NCBI GenBank assembly: GCA_001464955.1
Contig: LNEM01000030.1
Coordinates: forward strand, 868,001-932,000
Length of the DNA stretch: 64,000 nucleotides
Direction: 5' to 3'
Source: Rhizobiales bacterium Ga0077537
GTDB lineage: Bacteria > Pseudomonadota > Alphaproteobacteria > Rhizobiales > Hyphomicrobiaceae
Shown here piece by piece: positions 9,282-18,386 of the stretch. The position numbers were made by a program, and so were the translations under genes. The notes beneath the pieces were generated by a model. That model saw nothing but the letters and a program-made list of their open reading frames with translations, was not told the origin of the DNA and did not search any database. How positions within the stretch are numbered: position 1 is the stretch's first letter; every line of letters starts with the position of its first letter.

Positions 9282-10058
9282 ATGCTGAAGGTGCGCCTGA
9301 TCCCGTGTCTGGACGTGAAGGACGGCCGCGTGGTCAAGGGCGTGAGCTTCGTCGATCTGGTCGACGCCGGCGACCCGGTGGAGGCGGCTGCGGCCTACGA
9401 TGCGGCGGGCGCGGACGAACTCTGCTTCCTCGACATCACCGCGAGCCACGAGAACCGCGACACGATCTTCCACATCGTCGAGCAGACGGCCGAACGGTGC
9501 TTCATGCCGTTGACCGTCGGCGGTGGTGTCCGCTCGCTCGACGACATCCGCAAGTTGCTGACGGCGGGTGCCGACAAGGTGTCGATCAACACCGCCGCCG
9601 TGAACCGCCGCGATTTCGTCCGCGAAGGCGCCGAGAAGTTCGGCGCCCAGTGCATCGTCGTGGCCATCGACGCCAAGCTCGTCACGCCGGAAGGTGCGCC
9701 TCCGCGCTGGGAGATCTTCACTCACGGTGGCCGAAAGCCCACCGGCCTCGACGCCATCGAGTACGCGCGCGAGGTCGTCTCGCTCGGCGCTGGCGAAATC
9801 CTGCTCACATCGATGGATCGCGACGGCACCAAGGCGGGCTTCGACATCGCCCTGACCCGCGCCGTGTCGGATGCCGTGACGGTGCCCGTCATTGCTTCAG
9901 GTGGCGTGGGCACGCTCGACCATCTGGTGGCGGGTGTGCGCGAAGGCCATGCCAGCGCCGTGCTGGCAGCGTCCATCTTCCACTTCGGCACCTATTCGAT
10001 CGGCGAGGCGAAACGGCACATGGCCGCCGCCGGCCTGGCGATGCGCCTCGACCCTTGA
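9282..10058 (+). CDS. hisF: Imidazole glycerol phosphate synthase subunit HisF
   Basis: Cyclase subunit that uses ammonia from HisH to convert PRFAR to imidazole glycerol phosphate and AICAR in histidine synthesis. It is a 258-residue beta/alpha barrel. The catalytic aspartates are in [13 protein letters not shown] (D11) and VVAIDAK (about D130). The two half-barrel phosphate motifs (GGGVRS and ASGGVGT) are present. Usually hisF follows hisH-hisA and precedes hisE; here none of those is adjacent, so the his genes are at least partly dispersed. The enzyme itself looks intact. Confidence 0.97.
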   Translation: MLKVRLIPCLDVKDGRVVKGVSFVDLVDAGDPVEAAAAYDAAGADELCFLDITASHENRDTIFHIVEQTAERCFMPLTVGGGVRSLDDIRKLLTAGADKVSINTAAVNRRDFVREGAEKFGAQCIVVAIDAKLVTPEGAPPRWEIFTHGGRKPTGLDAIEYAREVVSLGAGEILLTSMDRDGTKAGFDIALTRAVSDAVTVPVIASGGVGTLDHLVAGVREGHASAVLAASIFHFGTYSIGEAKRHMAAAGLAMRLDP

Positions 10059-10189
10059 GCCGATGGCCCGGTCCGTGAACCTGGCCTGGGCCGGCGATAA
10101 CGCGGTTCTCGCGAGGCCTTGATTTGCCTTGGGGTAGTCCGCAGGCGAAGAGGCTTTGGCACGAAGCCCTCGCGATCCGGATTCCCGAC

Positions 10190-11014
10190 ATGCGCCGTTG
10201 CCTCGCACTCCTCCTGGCACTGTCTTGCCCTCAAGCTGCCGTCGCGAATGACTATCCCGGCGCGATTCCGGATCTTCGCGTCGCACGTGGGACCAAAGGC
10301 ATCGCCGAGACCTGGCTGTCGGACAAGACGACGCGCTATCGCCATTTCGTCCTGGGTGCGCCCTACGAGGCGGCGAGTCTCTCGGTCCGCTTGGCCGACG
10401 GTCGCGTGCTCCGCCTGTCGCTGCCGGCAGAAGACGTGTTCGAGGATCGCCAGCCCCGGCTCGCCGACCTCGATGGCGATGGCCGTGACGAAATTGTCCT
10501 TGTGCGTGCGAACCGCGACACCGGCGCGGCGCTGGTCGTGATCGGCGTGCGCGCCGGAAAGCTGGCGGTCGTTGCCAGTTCGGAGCCGACCGGCCGTCCC
10601 AACACATGGCTCAATCCCGCGGGCATCGCCGACTTCGACGGCGACGGCCGCCTCGACGTCGCCTACGTGCAGATGCCGCACGTCCTCGGCAAGCTCCGCG
10701 TCTGGACGCTGCGCGATGGTCGCCTCGTCGAGACGGCATCCCTGCCGGACGCGTCGAACCACGCCATCGGCTCGTCGCGACTGGGCCTCTCGGCCGTCGC
10801 CGATTTCAACGGTGATGGCGTCGCTGATCTTGCCGTCCCGACGCTCGATCGCCGCGAGTTGCGGTTCATCTCGTTCAAGGGCGGCGCGAAGGAAATCTCC
10901 CGCAAGGCATTGCCGTCACCGGCTGCCGACGACTTCACGATCGATCGGACGGGAGGGCGGCCCGCTGTTCTCGTCGGCCTCGCAGGCGGCAAGCGCATTC
11001 GGGTTGCCCCATAG
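10190..11014 (+). CDS. Exported FG-GAP / VCBS repeat protein
   Basis: About 274 residues with a signal peptide (MRRCLALLLALSCPQAAVA) when started at ATG 10190; an in-frame upstream ATG at 10124 would bury the signal inside the protein. Three calcium-binding FG-GAP loops are visible: DLDGDGRDE (from 93), DFDGDGRLD (from 148) and DFNGDGVAD (from 205), spaced by about 55 residues as expected for beta-propeller blades. The protein is therefore probably a small periplasmic beta-propeller. No catalytic residues are recognisable and no function can be assigned. It is convergent with ppk2. Confidence 0.78.
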   Translation: MRRCLALLLALSCPQAAVANDYPGAIPDLRVARGTKGIAETWLSDKTTRYRHFVLGAPYEAASLSVRLADGRVLRLSLPAEDVFEDRQPRLADLDGDGRDEIVLVRANRDTGAALVVIGVRAGKLAVVASSEPTGRPNTWLNPAGIADFDGDGRLDVAYVQMPHVLGKLRVWTLRDGRLVETASLPDASNHAIGSSRLGLSAVADFNGDGVADLAVPTLDRRELRFISFKGGAKEISRKALPSPAADDFTIDRTGGRPAVLVGLAGGKRIRVAP

Positions 11015-11042
11015 GCGATCGATCGCGCAGCGCGAGACGCGG

Positions 11043-12083
11043 TTACTTGGGCGCGCGTCGCCGCTCCGGGTGCAGCGATTTGCCGAGGATGTGCTCGTCG
11101 CGCCCGATCACGTGCGCCGTCGATCCGACGATCAGCGGATCGGGGCCGCGGACGACGGTGCGATCTTTCTCCGGATAGTCGATGCTCGAAAGGAAATGCA
11201 GCATGGCATTGAGCCGCGCGCGCTTCTTGTCGTCCGACTTGATGATGGTCCAGGGCGCGTCGGCGGTGTCCGTATAGAAGAACATCGCTTCCTTGGCCTC
11301 GGTGTACTCGTCCCACTTGTCGAGTGAGGCGAGATCGATCGGCGACAGCTTCCACTGTTTGAGCGGGTCGGTCTTGCGGGCCTCGAAGCGCGCCCGCTGC
11401 TCCTCGCGCGTCACCGAGAACCAATACTTGAACAGGCGCACGCCCGTGCGCACGAGCATCCGCTCCACTTCGGGGCACTGGCGCATGAACTCAAGGTAGT
11501 CGTTCGGTTTGCAGAACCCCATGACACGCTCGACGCCGGCCCGATTGTACCAGGAGCGATCGAACAGCACGATCTCGCCGCCCGCCGGCAGGTGGCCGAT
11601 GTAGCGCTGGAAATACCATTGCGTCTGTTCGCGTTCGGATGGCTTCTCGAGGGCGACGACGCGCGCCCCACGCGGATTGAGGTGTTCCATGAAGCGCTTG
11701 ATCGTGCCGCCCTTGCCGGCGGCGTCGCGCCCTTCGAACAGCACCACGATCCGTTCGCCGCTCTCCTTGATGAACTTCTGCGCCTTCAGCAGCTCGACCT
11801 GCAGCACGGCCATCTGGCCTTCGTAATCCTTGGTGCGCAGCCGGGTCTGATAGGGATATTCACCCGTCTCGAAGGCGTGTCGGATCACCTCGGGATTTCG
11901 CCGTCGCTCGCTGAGGCTCAGCGACTGGAAGTCGAACGGCGACTTGGTCGAAGGCAACGGTGATCCATCCTGCGGCGGCTGGACCACGTCCTCCGGCACA
12001 TCGGCCGGGGGAGTTGCCGGGACCGATGCCTGGGGCACATCACCCGCTGGCGCCTGTTCGACCGTGTCTCTGGTGTGCGCCAT
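11043..12083 (-). CDS. ppk2: Polyphosphate kinase 2 family protein
   Basis: PPK2 enzymes transfer phosphate between polyphosphate and nucleotides, mostly making GTP or ATP from the diphosphate. The core contains a Walker A GRDAAGKGGT (about residues 117-126), the lid-type RGARVVALEKPSEREQ and a Walker B FDRSWYNRAGVE (about 173-184). One PPK2 domain is present, so it belongs to the short class. The start at ATG 12083 is preferred because GGGAGA stands 10 bases upstream. The frame extends to a GTG at 12158 with no SD, and the extra residues are low-complexity. The N-terminal 65 residues are proline/alanine rich and probably disordered. Direction of the reaction is not deducible. Confidence 0.93.
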   Translation of the reverse strand: MAHTRDTVEQAPAGDVPQASVPATPPADVPEDVVQPPQDGSPLPSTKSPFDFQSLSLSERRRNPEVIRHAFETGEYPYQTRLRTKDYEGQMAVLQVELLKAQKFIKESGERIVVLFEGRDAAGKGGTIKRFMEHLNPRGARVVALEKPSEREQTQWYFQRYIGHLPAGGEIVLFDRSWYNRAGVERVMGFCKPNDYLEFMRQCPEVERMLVRTGVRLFKYWFSVTREEQRARFEARKTDPLKQWKLSPIDLASLDKWDEYTEAKEAMFFYTDTADAPWTIIKSDDKKRARLNAMLHFLSSIDYPEKDRTVVRGPDPLIVGSTAHVIGRDEHILGKSLHPERRRAPK

Positions 12084-12289
12084 CTGAGCCGTGTCTCCCG
12101 ATCGTTCTGTGCCCCGCACACCAAGCATCGGATGCTCAGCCGCAGGATTGTTTGTCACAGACAGAGGTCCGCGAGAGCGACCTGCAGGTCATTGATCAAT
12201 GTCAATCGCCGCGCGAGCAGCCCCTGCAACGCGAACGGCGCGCCGGAGGACCGACGCGCCGCTGCATGGTGGTGAAAGGTTCGGCTCGG

Positions 12290-13003
12290 TCAGTGGATGT
12301 CGTCTTGCTCCGCGAACGCGCGCTTGAGGTCCTCGACCGTGAATCCGGGCTTGCGCGCCTTGTCGAGGATGGCAGCCTCCTTGCGGGCGAGAAGATCGCA
12401 CGCCGCCGGGATCTTTTCGGCGGCCGCGTGAGGAATGACCACCGCGCCGTGGCGGTCGGCATGGATCAGGTCGCCGTGGCGCACCAGCATTCCGTGGATG
12501 CGGATCTCCTGGCCGAACCCTGCAAGGTGCGTGAAGCCGTGGCTGGGCGCGATCGACCCGGCGAGCGCCTGGAAGCCCGGCGCCCAGGCCGGAATGTCCC
12601 GGATGCAGCCGTCTGTGATGACGCCGAGCGACCCGAGCGCCTTGTGCACCGTCGATTGCACTTCGCCCCAGAAGGCCCCGAACCCGACGTCGTGGCCGTC
12701 GAGGTCCTGGATGCAGGTGATGGTCGGCGCCGGCTTCGAGGCGATGTACTCGTAGTAGGCGATCCGCTGGTCCCGTGCCGCCTTGCCGACGAGTTCGTGG
12801 GCGTGGGTTGCCCTGACGGTGGCGGTCCGCGCATAGCCGACGATCGGCGGCAGATCCGGGAACGGGCAGACGAGTGGCCGGATCGTGAAGCCGGTGAGAC
12901 GGCGTTCCGGCGTGACGATCTCCAGCGCATTGCAGATGGTTGGCGTGTCGACTCCGGCGAGCTTTTTCAGAAGCGCTTCGGAATGGGGCGCTTGCGCTGT
13001 CAT
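12290..13003 (-). CDS. RraA family protein / HMG aldolase-like
   Basis: 237 residues starting MTAQAPHSEAL at ATG 13003 with AGGA upstream. The RraA/HMG-aldolase fold is recognised from VDTPTICNALEI near the N-terminus, GVITDGCIRDIPAW in the middle (the D-x-x-R-D site that binds metal and substrate in the aldolases) and GDLIHADRHGAVVIP, the family's typical D-x-D-G-V-x-x-x-P signature. Members either inhibit RNase E or act as 4-hydroxy-4-methyl-2-oxoglutarate/oxaloacetate aldolases. The intact metal motif and accessory-metabolism neighbours favour an aldolase or decarboxylase role, but that is inference. Confidence 0.85.
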   Translation of the reverse strand: MTAQAPHSEALLKKLAGVDTPTICNALEIVTPERRLTGFTIRPLVCPFPDLPPIVGYARTATVRATHAHELVGKAARDQRIAYYEYIASKPAPTITCIQDLDGHDVGFGAFWGEVQSTVHKALGSLGVITDGCIRDIPAWAPGFQALAGSIAPSHGFTHLAGFGQEIRIHGMLVRHGDLIHADRHGAVVIPHAAAEKIPAACDLLARKEAAILDKARKPGFTVEDLKRAFAEQDDIH

Positions 13004-13088
13004 GGACGTTCCTCGGATGCTGTTGGTGAGAATGGGCCGGATGCTACCCGCCCGGCTGCGGCGCGGCCAGTGCCATGGCCACCGGCGA

Positions 13089-13487
13089 TCAGACGTCGGC
13101 GATCTTCTCCCACCAGAGTTCGCGCTGCTCGGCCGGGCGGTTGGCCATGGGGCGGAACGGCGGGCGGAGAACCATGAATTTGCCCTCGAAGCGCACATCG
13201 CGAACTTCGTCGCGCCCGATCCAGTCCGGGCTCTTCGCGGCATCGACGCGCGTCACGAGCTGCCGTCCGTCGAACGTGTAGCTCCCGCAATAGGAGTTGT
13301 ACTCGCGCACCTGCCCTGCCGGGAGCGTCGGCCGTCCGTCGCAGAGGACGGCCATCATCCGGCCCTCGTCGTTGAAGGTGACGCGGCCCATGCCTGCCTC
13401 GCCACCGTAGGGTGGCGGCAGGGGCCGGTCTTCGGCATCGAAGGCGTAGGCTTTCACAAGCCGCCAGGTACCAGTGAGCGTCGTCAT
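13089..13487 (-). CDS. Lipocalin-like domain protein
   Basis: A 132-residue cytosolic protein with the pattern of the lipocalin-like family: LTGTWRLVKAY at the N-terminus (the GxW signature), GRVTFNDEGRMMAVL, YCGSYTFDGRQLVTRVDAA and a closing RELWWEKI. This predicts a small beta-barrel that could bind a hydrophobic ligand. No signal peptide. It lies 85 bases upstream of the RraA-like gene on the same strand and 81 bases downstream of the marR-type gene, so the three may form one transcription unit. No substrate can be named. Confidence 0.78.
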   Translation of the reverse strand: MTTLTGTWRLVKAYAFDAEDRPLPPPYGGEAGMGRVTFNDEGRMMAVLCDGRPTLPAGQVREYNSYCGSYTFDGRQLVTRVDAAKSPDWIGRDEVRDVRFEGKFMVLRPPFRPMANRPAEQRELWWEKIADV

Positions 13488-13568
13488 CGCGTGTTCTCCG
13501 GGTTCTCCTGGCAGGCATGGTGACGCGATGCACGCTGTCCGTCGAGCGGGATACGCGCCGGCACTGCC

Positions 13569-14033
13569 TCACCGCACCGCAACCGAGCCGAGGTTGGAAA
13601 TCGCCACGAGGTCGGGCAGCAGGTGGGCGCTGGTTCCTTTTGTAAGCGCCCCGTCCACGTCGTCGTGGGTCTTGCGCCAGATGGGTACCGCGCGCACGAG
13701 TGTGTCGCGCCCGGCGTCTGTCAGGCTGAGACGCCGGCTTCTCCGGTCGGTCTCGTCCGGCGTGACGCAGACGAGCCCCCGCCGCTCGAGTGGCTTCAGA
13801 TTGGCCGTCAGTGTCGTCCGGTCCATGGCGAGAAAGCGGGCAAGGTCGCCGAGCTTCGGCGGCAACGGTCGATTGAGCGACATCAGGATCGAGAACTGCC
13901 CGTTCGTGAGCCCGACCGGCTTCAGCGCCTCGTCGAATTGACGTCCGATGGCTCGCGCCGCCCGCTGCAGATGCAGGCACAGACACCGGTCGCGCACCTC
14001 GTGGGTCACGGTGATCGGCAGATCGTGGCGCAT
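13569..14033 (-). CDS. MarR family transcriptional regulator
   Basis: 154 residues with a winged helix-turn-helix: LGDLARFLAMDRTTLTANLKPLERRGLV is the recognition helix region and PDETDRRSRRLSLTDAG the wing, both characteristic of MarR. N-terminal CLCLHLQRAARAIGRQFDEAL forms the dimerisation helix. MarR proteins are dimers that usually repress divergent genes and release DNA on binding an aromatic or phenolic ligand. A perfect 18-bp palindrome lies in the 150-bp gap towards the divergent BNR-repeat gene, so that gene and marR itself are the likely targets. The ligand is unknown. Confidence 0.92.
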   Translation of the reverse strand: MRHDLPITVTHEVRDRCLCLHLQRAARAIGRQFDEALKPVGLTNGQFSILMSLNRPLPPKLGDLARFLAMDRTTLTANLKPLERRGLVCVTPDETDRRSRRLSLTDAGRDTLVRAVPIWRKTHDDVDGALTKGTSAHLLPDLVAISNLGSVAVR

Positions 14034-14049
14034 GGTTCACGGTTCCAGG

Positions 14050-14091
14050 TTGACACACTCATCGGGGCATACATAAGTTGATATCAACTTA
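14050..14091 (+). promoter_or_regulatory. Divergent promoter region with MarR-type operator palindrome
   Basis: TAAGTTGATATCAACTTA at 14074-14091 is a perfect 18-bp inverted repeat, with the TTGATATCAA-type centre common for MarR-family operators. A -35-like TTGACA (14050-14055) stands 17 bases before ATAAGT (14073-14078), so bound repressor would cover the -10 of the promoter reading into the BNR-repeat gene. The palindrome also lies 41 bases upstream of the marR start codon, consistent with autoregulation. The palindrome is seen directly; the promoter and the regulator-site pairing are inferred. Confidence 0.75.
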
Positions 14092-14183
14092 ATGGGCGAT
14101 CGCCGCTTTGAGAAGCAGCCGGCCGGAGCAGCGGCGCGCTGTCGCGGCACGCGAACGAAAAGCACAATCGGGAGAAGACCACC

Positions 14184-15344
14184 ATGCCACACGATGGCGT
14201 TACGGTTCTCGTCGGCACGACCAAGGGCGTGTTCCTGATCGAGGGCGGGCGTGGCAGGTCCGGATGGTCGGTGCGCGGCCCCTACTGCGACGGCTGGCCC
14301 ATCAATCACGTGATCGGCGATCCCGCCACGGGGGCGCTCTGGGCGGGCGGCGGCGGCGACTGGCACGGGGCAGGTGTCTGGCGCAGCACGGATGATGGCG
14401 CGAACTGGTCCCTTGCGCGCCTGTCGGCCGGCCAGATGGACGAATGGGCAGCCAATGACGCCGGCTTCGCCCAGATGATCGGCTGGACCGACGAAAAGCT
14501 GCCCTTTTCCGGCGAATTCTCGCAGATCTGGTCGCTGGGTCATGCCCATGGAACGCTCTACGCGGGCACCAAGCCGGCCCGACTTCTCTCCAGCACCGAT
14601 GGCGGCCAGACCTGGGAGCACGTGCGCGGGCTGACGGAGCACCCCTCGGCCGACAGCTGGAACCCCGGCGCGGCCGGGCTCGTGCTGCACACCATCGTGT
14701 CCGACCCTTCGGACGCCGGCAAGCTGTGGGTGGGGATCTCGGCCGCCGGCGTCTTCGCGACCGAGGACGGTGGCCGCACGTGGGAGCGCCGCAATCGCCT
14801 CTCGAATGCCGAAGCCTGCTCCGGCCACGACCACCCCGCAGCCCCGCGCGACGGCGATGTCGGGCACTGTGTCCACAACATGATGCGGGCTCCGGGCTCG
14901 GCGGATGTCCTCTATCAGCAGAACCATCATGGCGTTTGGCGCTCGCCGGATGGTGGCAGGAGCTGGGATGACGTCACGGCCGGATTGCCGTCCACGTTCG
15001 GCTTCCCCATCTCGGTGCATCCGCGTAATGCCGAAACGCTCTGGACGCTGCCTCTCAACGGCGACATGGCGGGACGCTACCCGCCGGATGCGGCCGCCGC
15101 GGTCTGGCGCTCCCGCGATGCCGGCCGGACATGGCAGGACATGCGGAACGGCCTGCCGCAAACGGCTTGCTTCTTCACCGTGCTGCGCCAGGCCATGGCC
15201 ACCGACCGATCAGACCCCGTGGGCGTCTACTTCGGCACCAATTCGGGCTCTGTCTTCGCCAGCCTCGACGAAGGCGACAATTGGCAAGAAATCGCGCGCC
15301 ACCTGCCGACCGTGCTGGCGGTCGAGGTCCTGGACCGGCGGTGA
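14184..15344 (+). CDS. BNR/Asp-box repeat beta-propeller protein
   Basis: A 386-residue protein without a signal peptide, beginning MPHDGVTVLVGTTKGVFL after GGGAGA. At least six Asp-box motifs (S/T-x-D-x-G-x-x-W) are visible: RSTDDGANW, SSTDGGQTW, ATEDGGRTW, RSPDGGRSW, RSRDAGRTW and ASLDEGDNW. They mark a six- or seven-bladed propeller of the sialidase/VPS10 type. Sialidase catalytic residues (the arginine triad) cannot be identified, so it is annotated by fold only. It is divergent from marR across the palindromic operator and may be controlled by it. Cytosolic location is inferred from the missing signal. Confidence 0.82.
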   Translation: MPHDGVTVLVGTTKGVFLIEGGRGRSGWSVRGPYCDGWPINHVIGDPATGALWAGGGGDWHGAGVWRSTDDGANWSLARLSAGQMDEWAANDAGFAQMIGWTDEKLPFSGEFSQIWSLGHAHGTLYAGTKPARLLSSTDGGQTWEHVRGLTEHPSADSWNPGAAGLVLHTIVSDPSDAGKLWVGISAAGVFATEDGGRTWERRNRLSNAEACSGHDHPAAPRDGDVGHCVHNMMRAPGSADVLYQQNHHGVWRSPDGGRSWDDVTAGLPSTFGFPISVHPRNAETLWTLPLNGDMAGRYPPDAAAAVWRSRDAGRTWQDMRNGLPQTACFFTVLRQAMATDRSDPVGVYFGTNSGSVFASLDEGDNWQEIARHLPTVLAVEVLDRR

Positions 15345-15365
15345 CACGGCGGGACGAATGGGGGT

Positions 15366-16166
15366 TCAGGCCTTCTTGGCCTTCGCTCGTGCCTCGTCCC
15401 ATTGCGCCTGCCGGCCCTTCACCATGGCCACGTACCCTCGATTGTGCGTCGGCGTGACCCACATCTCGTTGACGCACACGTGAGCTGGCTGCTTGGCGAC
15501 GAATGCGACGACCGTGCCCATGTCCTCCGGCTGCACCATCCGCGCCAGCGTGTCGGGCAGCTCCGGCGGATCACGGAACTTCATGATGTCGGTCGCAACC
15601 TCGCCCGGCAGGATCACGGTCGACCGGATGCCGTTGAGGCATTCTTCCAGATTGATCGTGTGGCTCATGGCCACGACGCCGTGCTTCGCCGCCGTATAGA
15701 TCGGGCCCGACACCATGCTGATATTCCGGCCGGCCATGGACGATGTGTGAATGAGCTGCCCGTCGCCCTGCGCCCGCATGATCGGCAGCACGGCGTGCGT
15801 GACGTAGATCGCGCTCGACAGATTGACGTGCACGAGCGTGTCGATCGCCTCGGTGGTGAGCTTCGACCACCAGCGGTTCGGAACGTTCGTGCCGGCATTG
15901 TTGACGACGATGTCGATGCGGCCGAACTCGGCGACGATGGCCTTGACGATCCGGTCGACGGTCGCGGCCTTCGCGAGGTCGCCGGACTGCACGACGGCTT
16001 TTCCGCCCGCCTGGGTGATGACGGCCTGCACCGTCTCGAGGGGCTCCTTGCGCCGGCCGGTCAGGATGACGATCGCGCCCTCGGCGGCAAGGGCCTTGGC
16101 CGCCGCTTCGCCGATGCCGGTGCCGGCGCCGGTCACCCAGGCGATCTTGCCAGTGATGTCTCTCAC
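15366..16166 (-). CDS. SDR family NAD(P)-dependent oxidoreductase
   Basis: 266 residues starting at GTG 16166, eight bases after GGAGGA. The open frame runs much further upstream but without similarity. Classical short-chain dehydrogenase features: TGAGTGIG nucleotide motif near the N-terminus, NNAG (about residue 88-91), catalytic serine in HTSSMAG, YTAAK active-site tetrad pair, and LPGEVATDI. Immediately after R in the TGRRKEP strand there is a basic residue that would favour NADPH. The substrate is unknown. The gene is convergent with the BNR protein and divergent from a second SDR gene. Confidence 0.9.
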   Translation of the reverse strand: MRDITGKIAWVTGAGTGIGEAAAKALAAEGAIVILTGRRKEPLETVQAVITQAGGKAVVQSGDLAKAATVDRIVKAIVAEFGRIDIVVNNAGTNVPNRWWSKLTTEAIDTLVHVNLSSAIYVTHAVLPIMRAQGDGQLIHTSSMAGRNISMVSGPIYTAAKHGVVAMSHTINLEECLNGIRSTVILPGEVATDIMKFRDPPELPDTLARMVQPEDMGTVVAFVAKQPAHVCVNEMWVTPTHNRGYVAMVKGRQAQWDEARAKAKKA

Positions 16167-16295
16167 GTCTCGTCCTCCTGCCACGTTCGAGGAAGTGAAG
16201 CAGGTTTGGCGGACGCAGCCAACCGGCCGCTGCGTTGACAGAGCCCGCCTCAGCCGGGACAGTCGCGCCCGGACCTCGGGAAGCTGGAGAAACGC

Positions 16296-17360
16296 ATGGC
16301 AGGCAAGGTGGCGGTGATCGCGGGCGCGACGGGTGCAGCGTCGAAGCGACTGAAGGAGGTGCTGCTGGCGCGCCCCGAGTTCCGCGTCGTCGGATTGTCC
16401 CGGACGCCGCCCCACTCCTCGGACCCGCGGCTCACCTTCATCGCGGCCGATCTGACGAACCCGGAGAGCATCGATGCCGCGATGGCCCGCATCCCTGATG
16501 CGACGCACGTCTTCTATACCGCGCGCGCCCAGTTCTCGGACGCCTCGAAGGGTGTCGAGGACGTCGAGGGCAATGCGGCCATGGTGCGAAACCTCGTCGA
16601 CGCCGTGGAGCGCAGCGCGAAGTCGCTGGAGCACGTGCATCTGGTCGAGGGAACGAAGTGGTACGGCATGCACCTCGGCCGAATGTCGTCGCCCGCCCGC
16701 GAGGACGACCCGCGTCACATGCCGCCCAATTTCTACTACGCCCAGGAGGACATTCTCCGCGACCGCCAGGCGGGCAAGAAATGGAGCTGGTCGGCCTCCC
16801 GCCCGGGCTTCCTCTACGACTTCGCCCCCGAGCGCCCCCGCAACATCCCGGCGCTGATCGGCGCCTGGGCGGCCATGTGCCGCGAGTTCGGCACGCGCCT
16901 GGATTTTCCGGGCAAGCCCGAAACCTATACGGCGCTCTTCGAGGCGACGGACGCAGCCCAGCTCGCCCGTGCGATTGCCTGGATGTCGACGTCGGAGAAA
17001 GGCCACAACCAGGCCTTCAACGTCACCGACGGCACGATGTTCCGGTGGGAGCGGCTCTGGCCGCGCATCGCGAAGTTCTACGGGCTCGAGTTGGGTCAGG
17101 TGCGGCCGATCGATATGGGCCGCTGGATGTCCGACAAGGCGCCGGTCTGGGATTCCATCGTCAAGCGACACGGCCTCCTCGCGACACCGATGGACAAGGT
17201 CGTCACCTGGAACTTCGGCGATTTCCTGTGGGGCCTCGAGACCGACGTGGTGTCGTCGACCACCAGGATACGCCTCGCCGGGTTTAACGACACGGTCGAC
17301 ACCGAGGACCGCATCCTCGAAATGCTCGGCCAGTACCGCGAGGCGCGCGTTCTGCCTTGA
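16296..17360 (+). CDS. SDR family oxidoreductase, PRISE / 5-beta-reductase-like
   Basis: 354 residues. Extended SDR with a GATGAAS dinucleotide motif at the N-terminus and VVGLSRTPP following beta-2. Features of the progesterone 5-beta-reductase/iridoid synthase-like (PRISE) group are visible: HLVEGTKWYGMH replacing the classical Ser region, and NFYYAQED providing the tyrosine. This group reduces activated C=C bonds of enones using NADPH. Divergent from the neighbouring classical SDR, separated by 129 bases holding a TTGACA at 16235-16240 that could be its -35. Substrate not deducible. Confidence 0.85.
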   Translation: MAGKVAVIAGATGAASKRLKEVLLARPEFRVVGLSRTPPHSSDPRLTFIAADLTNPESIDAAMARIPDATHVFYTARAQFSDASKGVEDVEGNAAMVRNLVDAVERSAKSLEHVHLVEGTKWYGMHLGRMSSPAREDDPRHMPPNFYYAQEDILRDRQAGKKWSWSASRPGFLYDFAPERPRNIPALIGAWAAMCREFGTRLDFPGKPETYTALFEATDAAQLARAIAWMSTSEKGHNQAFNVTDGTMFRWERLWPRIAKFYGLELGQVRPIDMGRWMSDKAPVWDSIVKRHGLLATPMDKVVTWNFGDFLWGLETDVVSSTTRIRLAGFNDTVDTEDRILEMLGQYREARVLP

Positions 17361-17363
17361 GAG

Positions 17364-17606
17364 CTAGCTCTGGCGCTTGTCGTCGAGGTGGCGCGCTTCG
17401 CCGGGCAGCAGGTGCGGCACGCCCCGGCGGATGGGAAACGCGAGCCGCGCCTTGCGGCTGACCAGTTCCTGGTTGGCCTCGTCGTATTCGAGCGTCGTCT
17501 TGGTGATCGGGCAGACCAGAAGTTCCAGGAGCCGGCGATCGATCCGCTCGGCCGAAACCGGGCTCTCGATCGCCTCGTCGTTGGCGTTCTCGTCACCCTC
17601 GTTCAT
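17364..17606 (-). CDS. Trm112 family protein
   Basis: 80 residues. [17 protein letters not shown], then [26 protein letters not shown] is the Trm112/YcaR pattern. In eukaryotes Trm112 activates methyltransferases; the role of bacterial versions is not settled. Only one cysteine (of LLVCP) is present, so no zinc site is expected. An acidic 18-residue N-terminal tail is probably disordered. The gene is convergent with the PRISE-like gene (3 bases apart; both stop codons flank the palindrome AGAGCTAGCTCT) and downstream of the LON-domain and thioredoxin genes, an arrangement often conserved in alphaproteobacteria. Confidence 0.88.
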   Translation of the reverse strand: MNEGDENANDEAIESPVSAERIDRRLLELLVCPITKTTLEYDEANQELVSRKARLAFPIRRGVPHLLPGEARHLDDKRQS

Positions 17607-17645
17607 CGCTGCGTTACCCGAGCCGGGTTCCAGATCGTCGTCATG

Positions 17646-18326
17646 TCACTGCAGCCGGCCGCCCTGCGGCTCGCTGCCACCGGACGCCAGCTCCATCTCG
17701 GCCAAAGTCATCAAGGCTTCGGCGCGCTCTTTCAGTGTCGGCGCTTCGAGCAGCGCCTGCTTTTCACCCGGCCCGAACGGACTGGCGACCGAGAGCCAAT
17801 TGATGAGCGCTTCCGATCCGGTACGCGCGATCGAGTTCCAGTCGGCCTTGAGATTGCGCTGGTTGAGGTAGCGCTTCAACGTATCGAGCAGGCGCTCCCG
17901 GTCGACGTCCCCTTCGCCGTTGCCGGGTTCGAGATCTCCGGCGAAGGCGGAGAAATCGGCATCGACCGAGCGGTACGGATAGGCCGTGCTGACCTCGCGG
18001 AGGAACCGGAAGCGGGCCACCCCTGTCAGCACGATCGTGAGCCGTCCGTCGTCCTGCTCCTGATACGTCGTGACCCGCCCGGCGCACCCGATCTCACGCA
18101 GCTCCGCCGATCGCTCCTGTGGCGAGCCTGTCGGCCCGCCTTCCCCGACGGGCTGGATGATCCCGACGAGGCGCGAGCCGCTCATGATGTCGTCGAACAG
18201 CTGCAGATAGCGCGGCTCGAAGATGTTGAGCGGCAGCGATGCGCGGGGCAGCAGGATGGCTCCAGCGAGCGGAAAGATCGAAATCTGGCCGGGAAGATCC
18301 GTCACCGCTTGATATCGCCGCAACAT
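17646..18326 (-). CDS. LON peptidase substrate-binding domain protein
   Basis: 226 residues that resemble only the N-terminal substrate-recognition domain of Lon protease: FPLAGAILLPRASLPLNIFEPRYLQLFDDIM, GRLTIVLTGVARFRFL, and a helical C-terminal half. No AAA+ or Ser-Lys protease domain follows. Such stand-alone LON domains are of unknown biochemical role, perhaps in protein quality control, which fits the thioredoxin-TPR gene 60 bases upstream on the same strand. Start ATG 18326 gives a complete domain. Confidence 0.9.
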   Translation of the reverse strand: MLRRYQAVTDLPGQISIFPLAGAILLPRASLPLNIFEPRYLQLFDDIMSGSRLVGIIQPVGEGGPTGSPQERSAELREIGCAGRVTTYQEQDDGRLTIVLTGVARFRFLREVSTAYPYRSVDADFSAFAGDLEPGNGEGDVDRERLLDTLKRYLNQRNLKADWNSIARTGSEALINWLSVASPFGPGEKQALLEAPTLKERAEALMTLAEMELASGGSEPQGGRLQ

Positions 18327-18386
18327 GGCAGTCTCCGTTCCGGTCGCAACCGCTGAGGTGGCTCGAGGCCGCCCGAAGGGGCTCCC

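Noticed and set aside
16167-17171. Minus-strand extension of the SDR gene at 15366 to a 601-residue protein
   Set aside because: The added 335 residues show no domain, lie antisense to the PRISE-like gene and precede a GTG with a clear SD (GGAGGA) at 16166.
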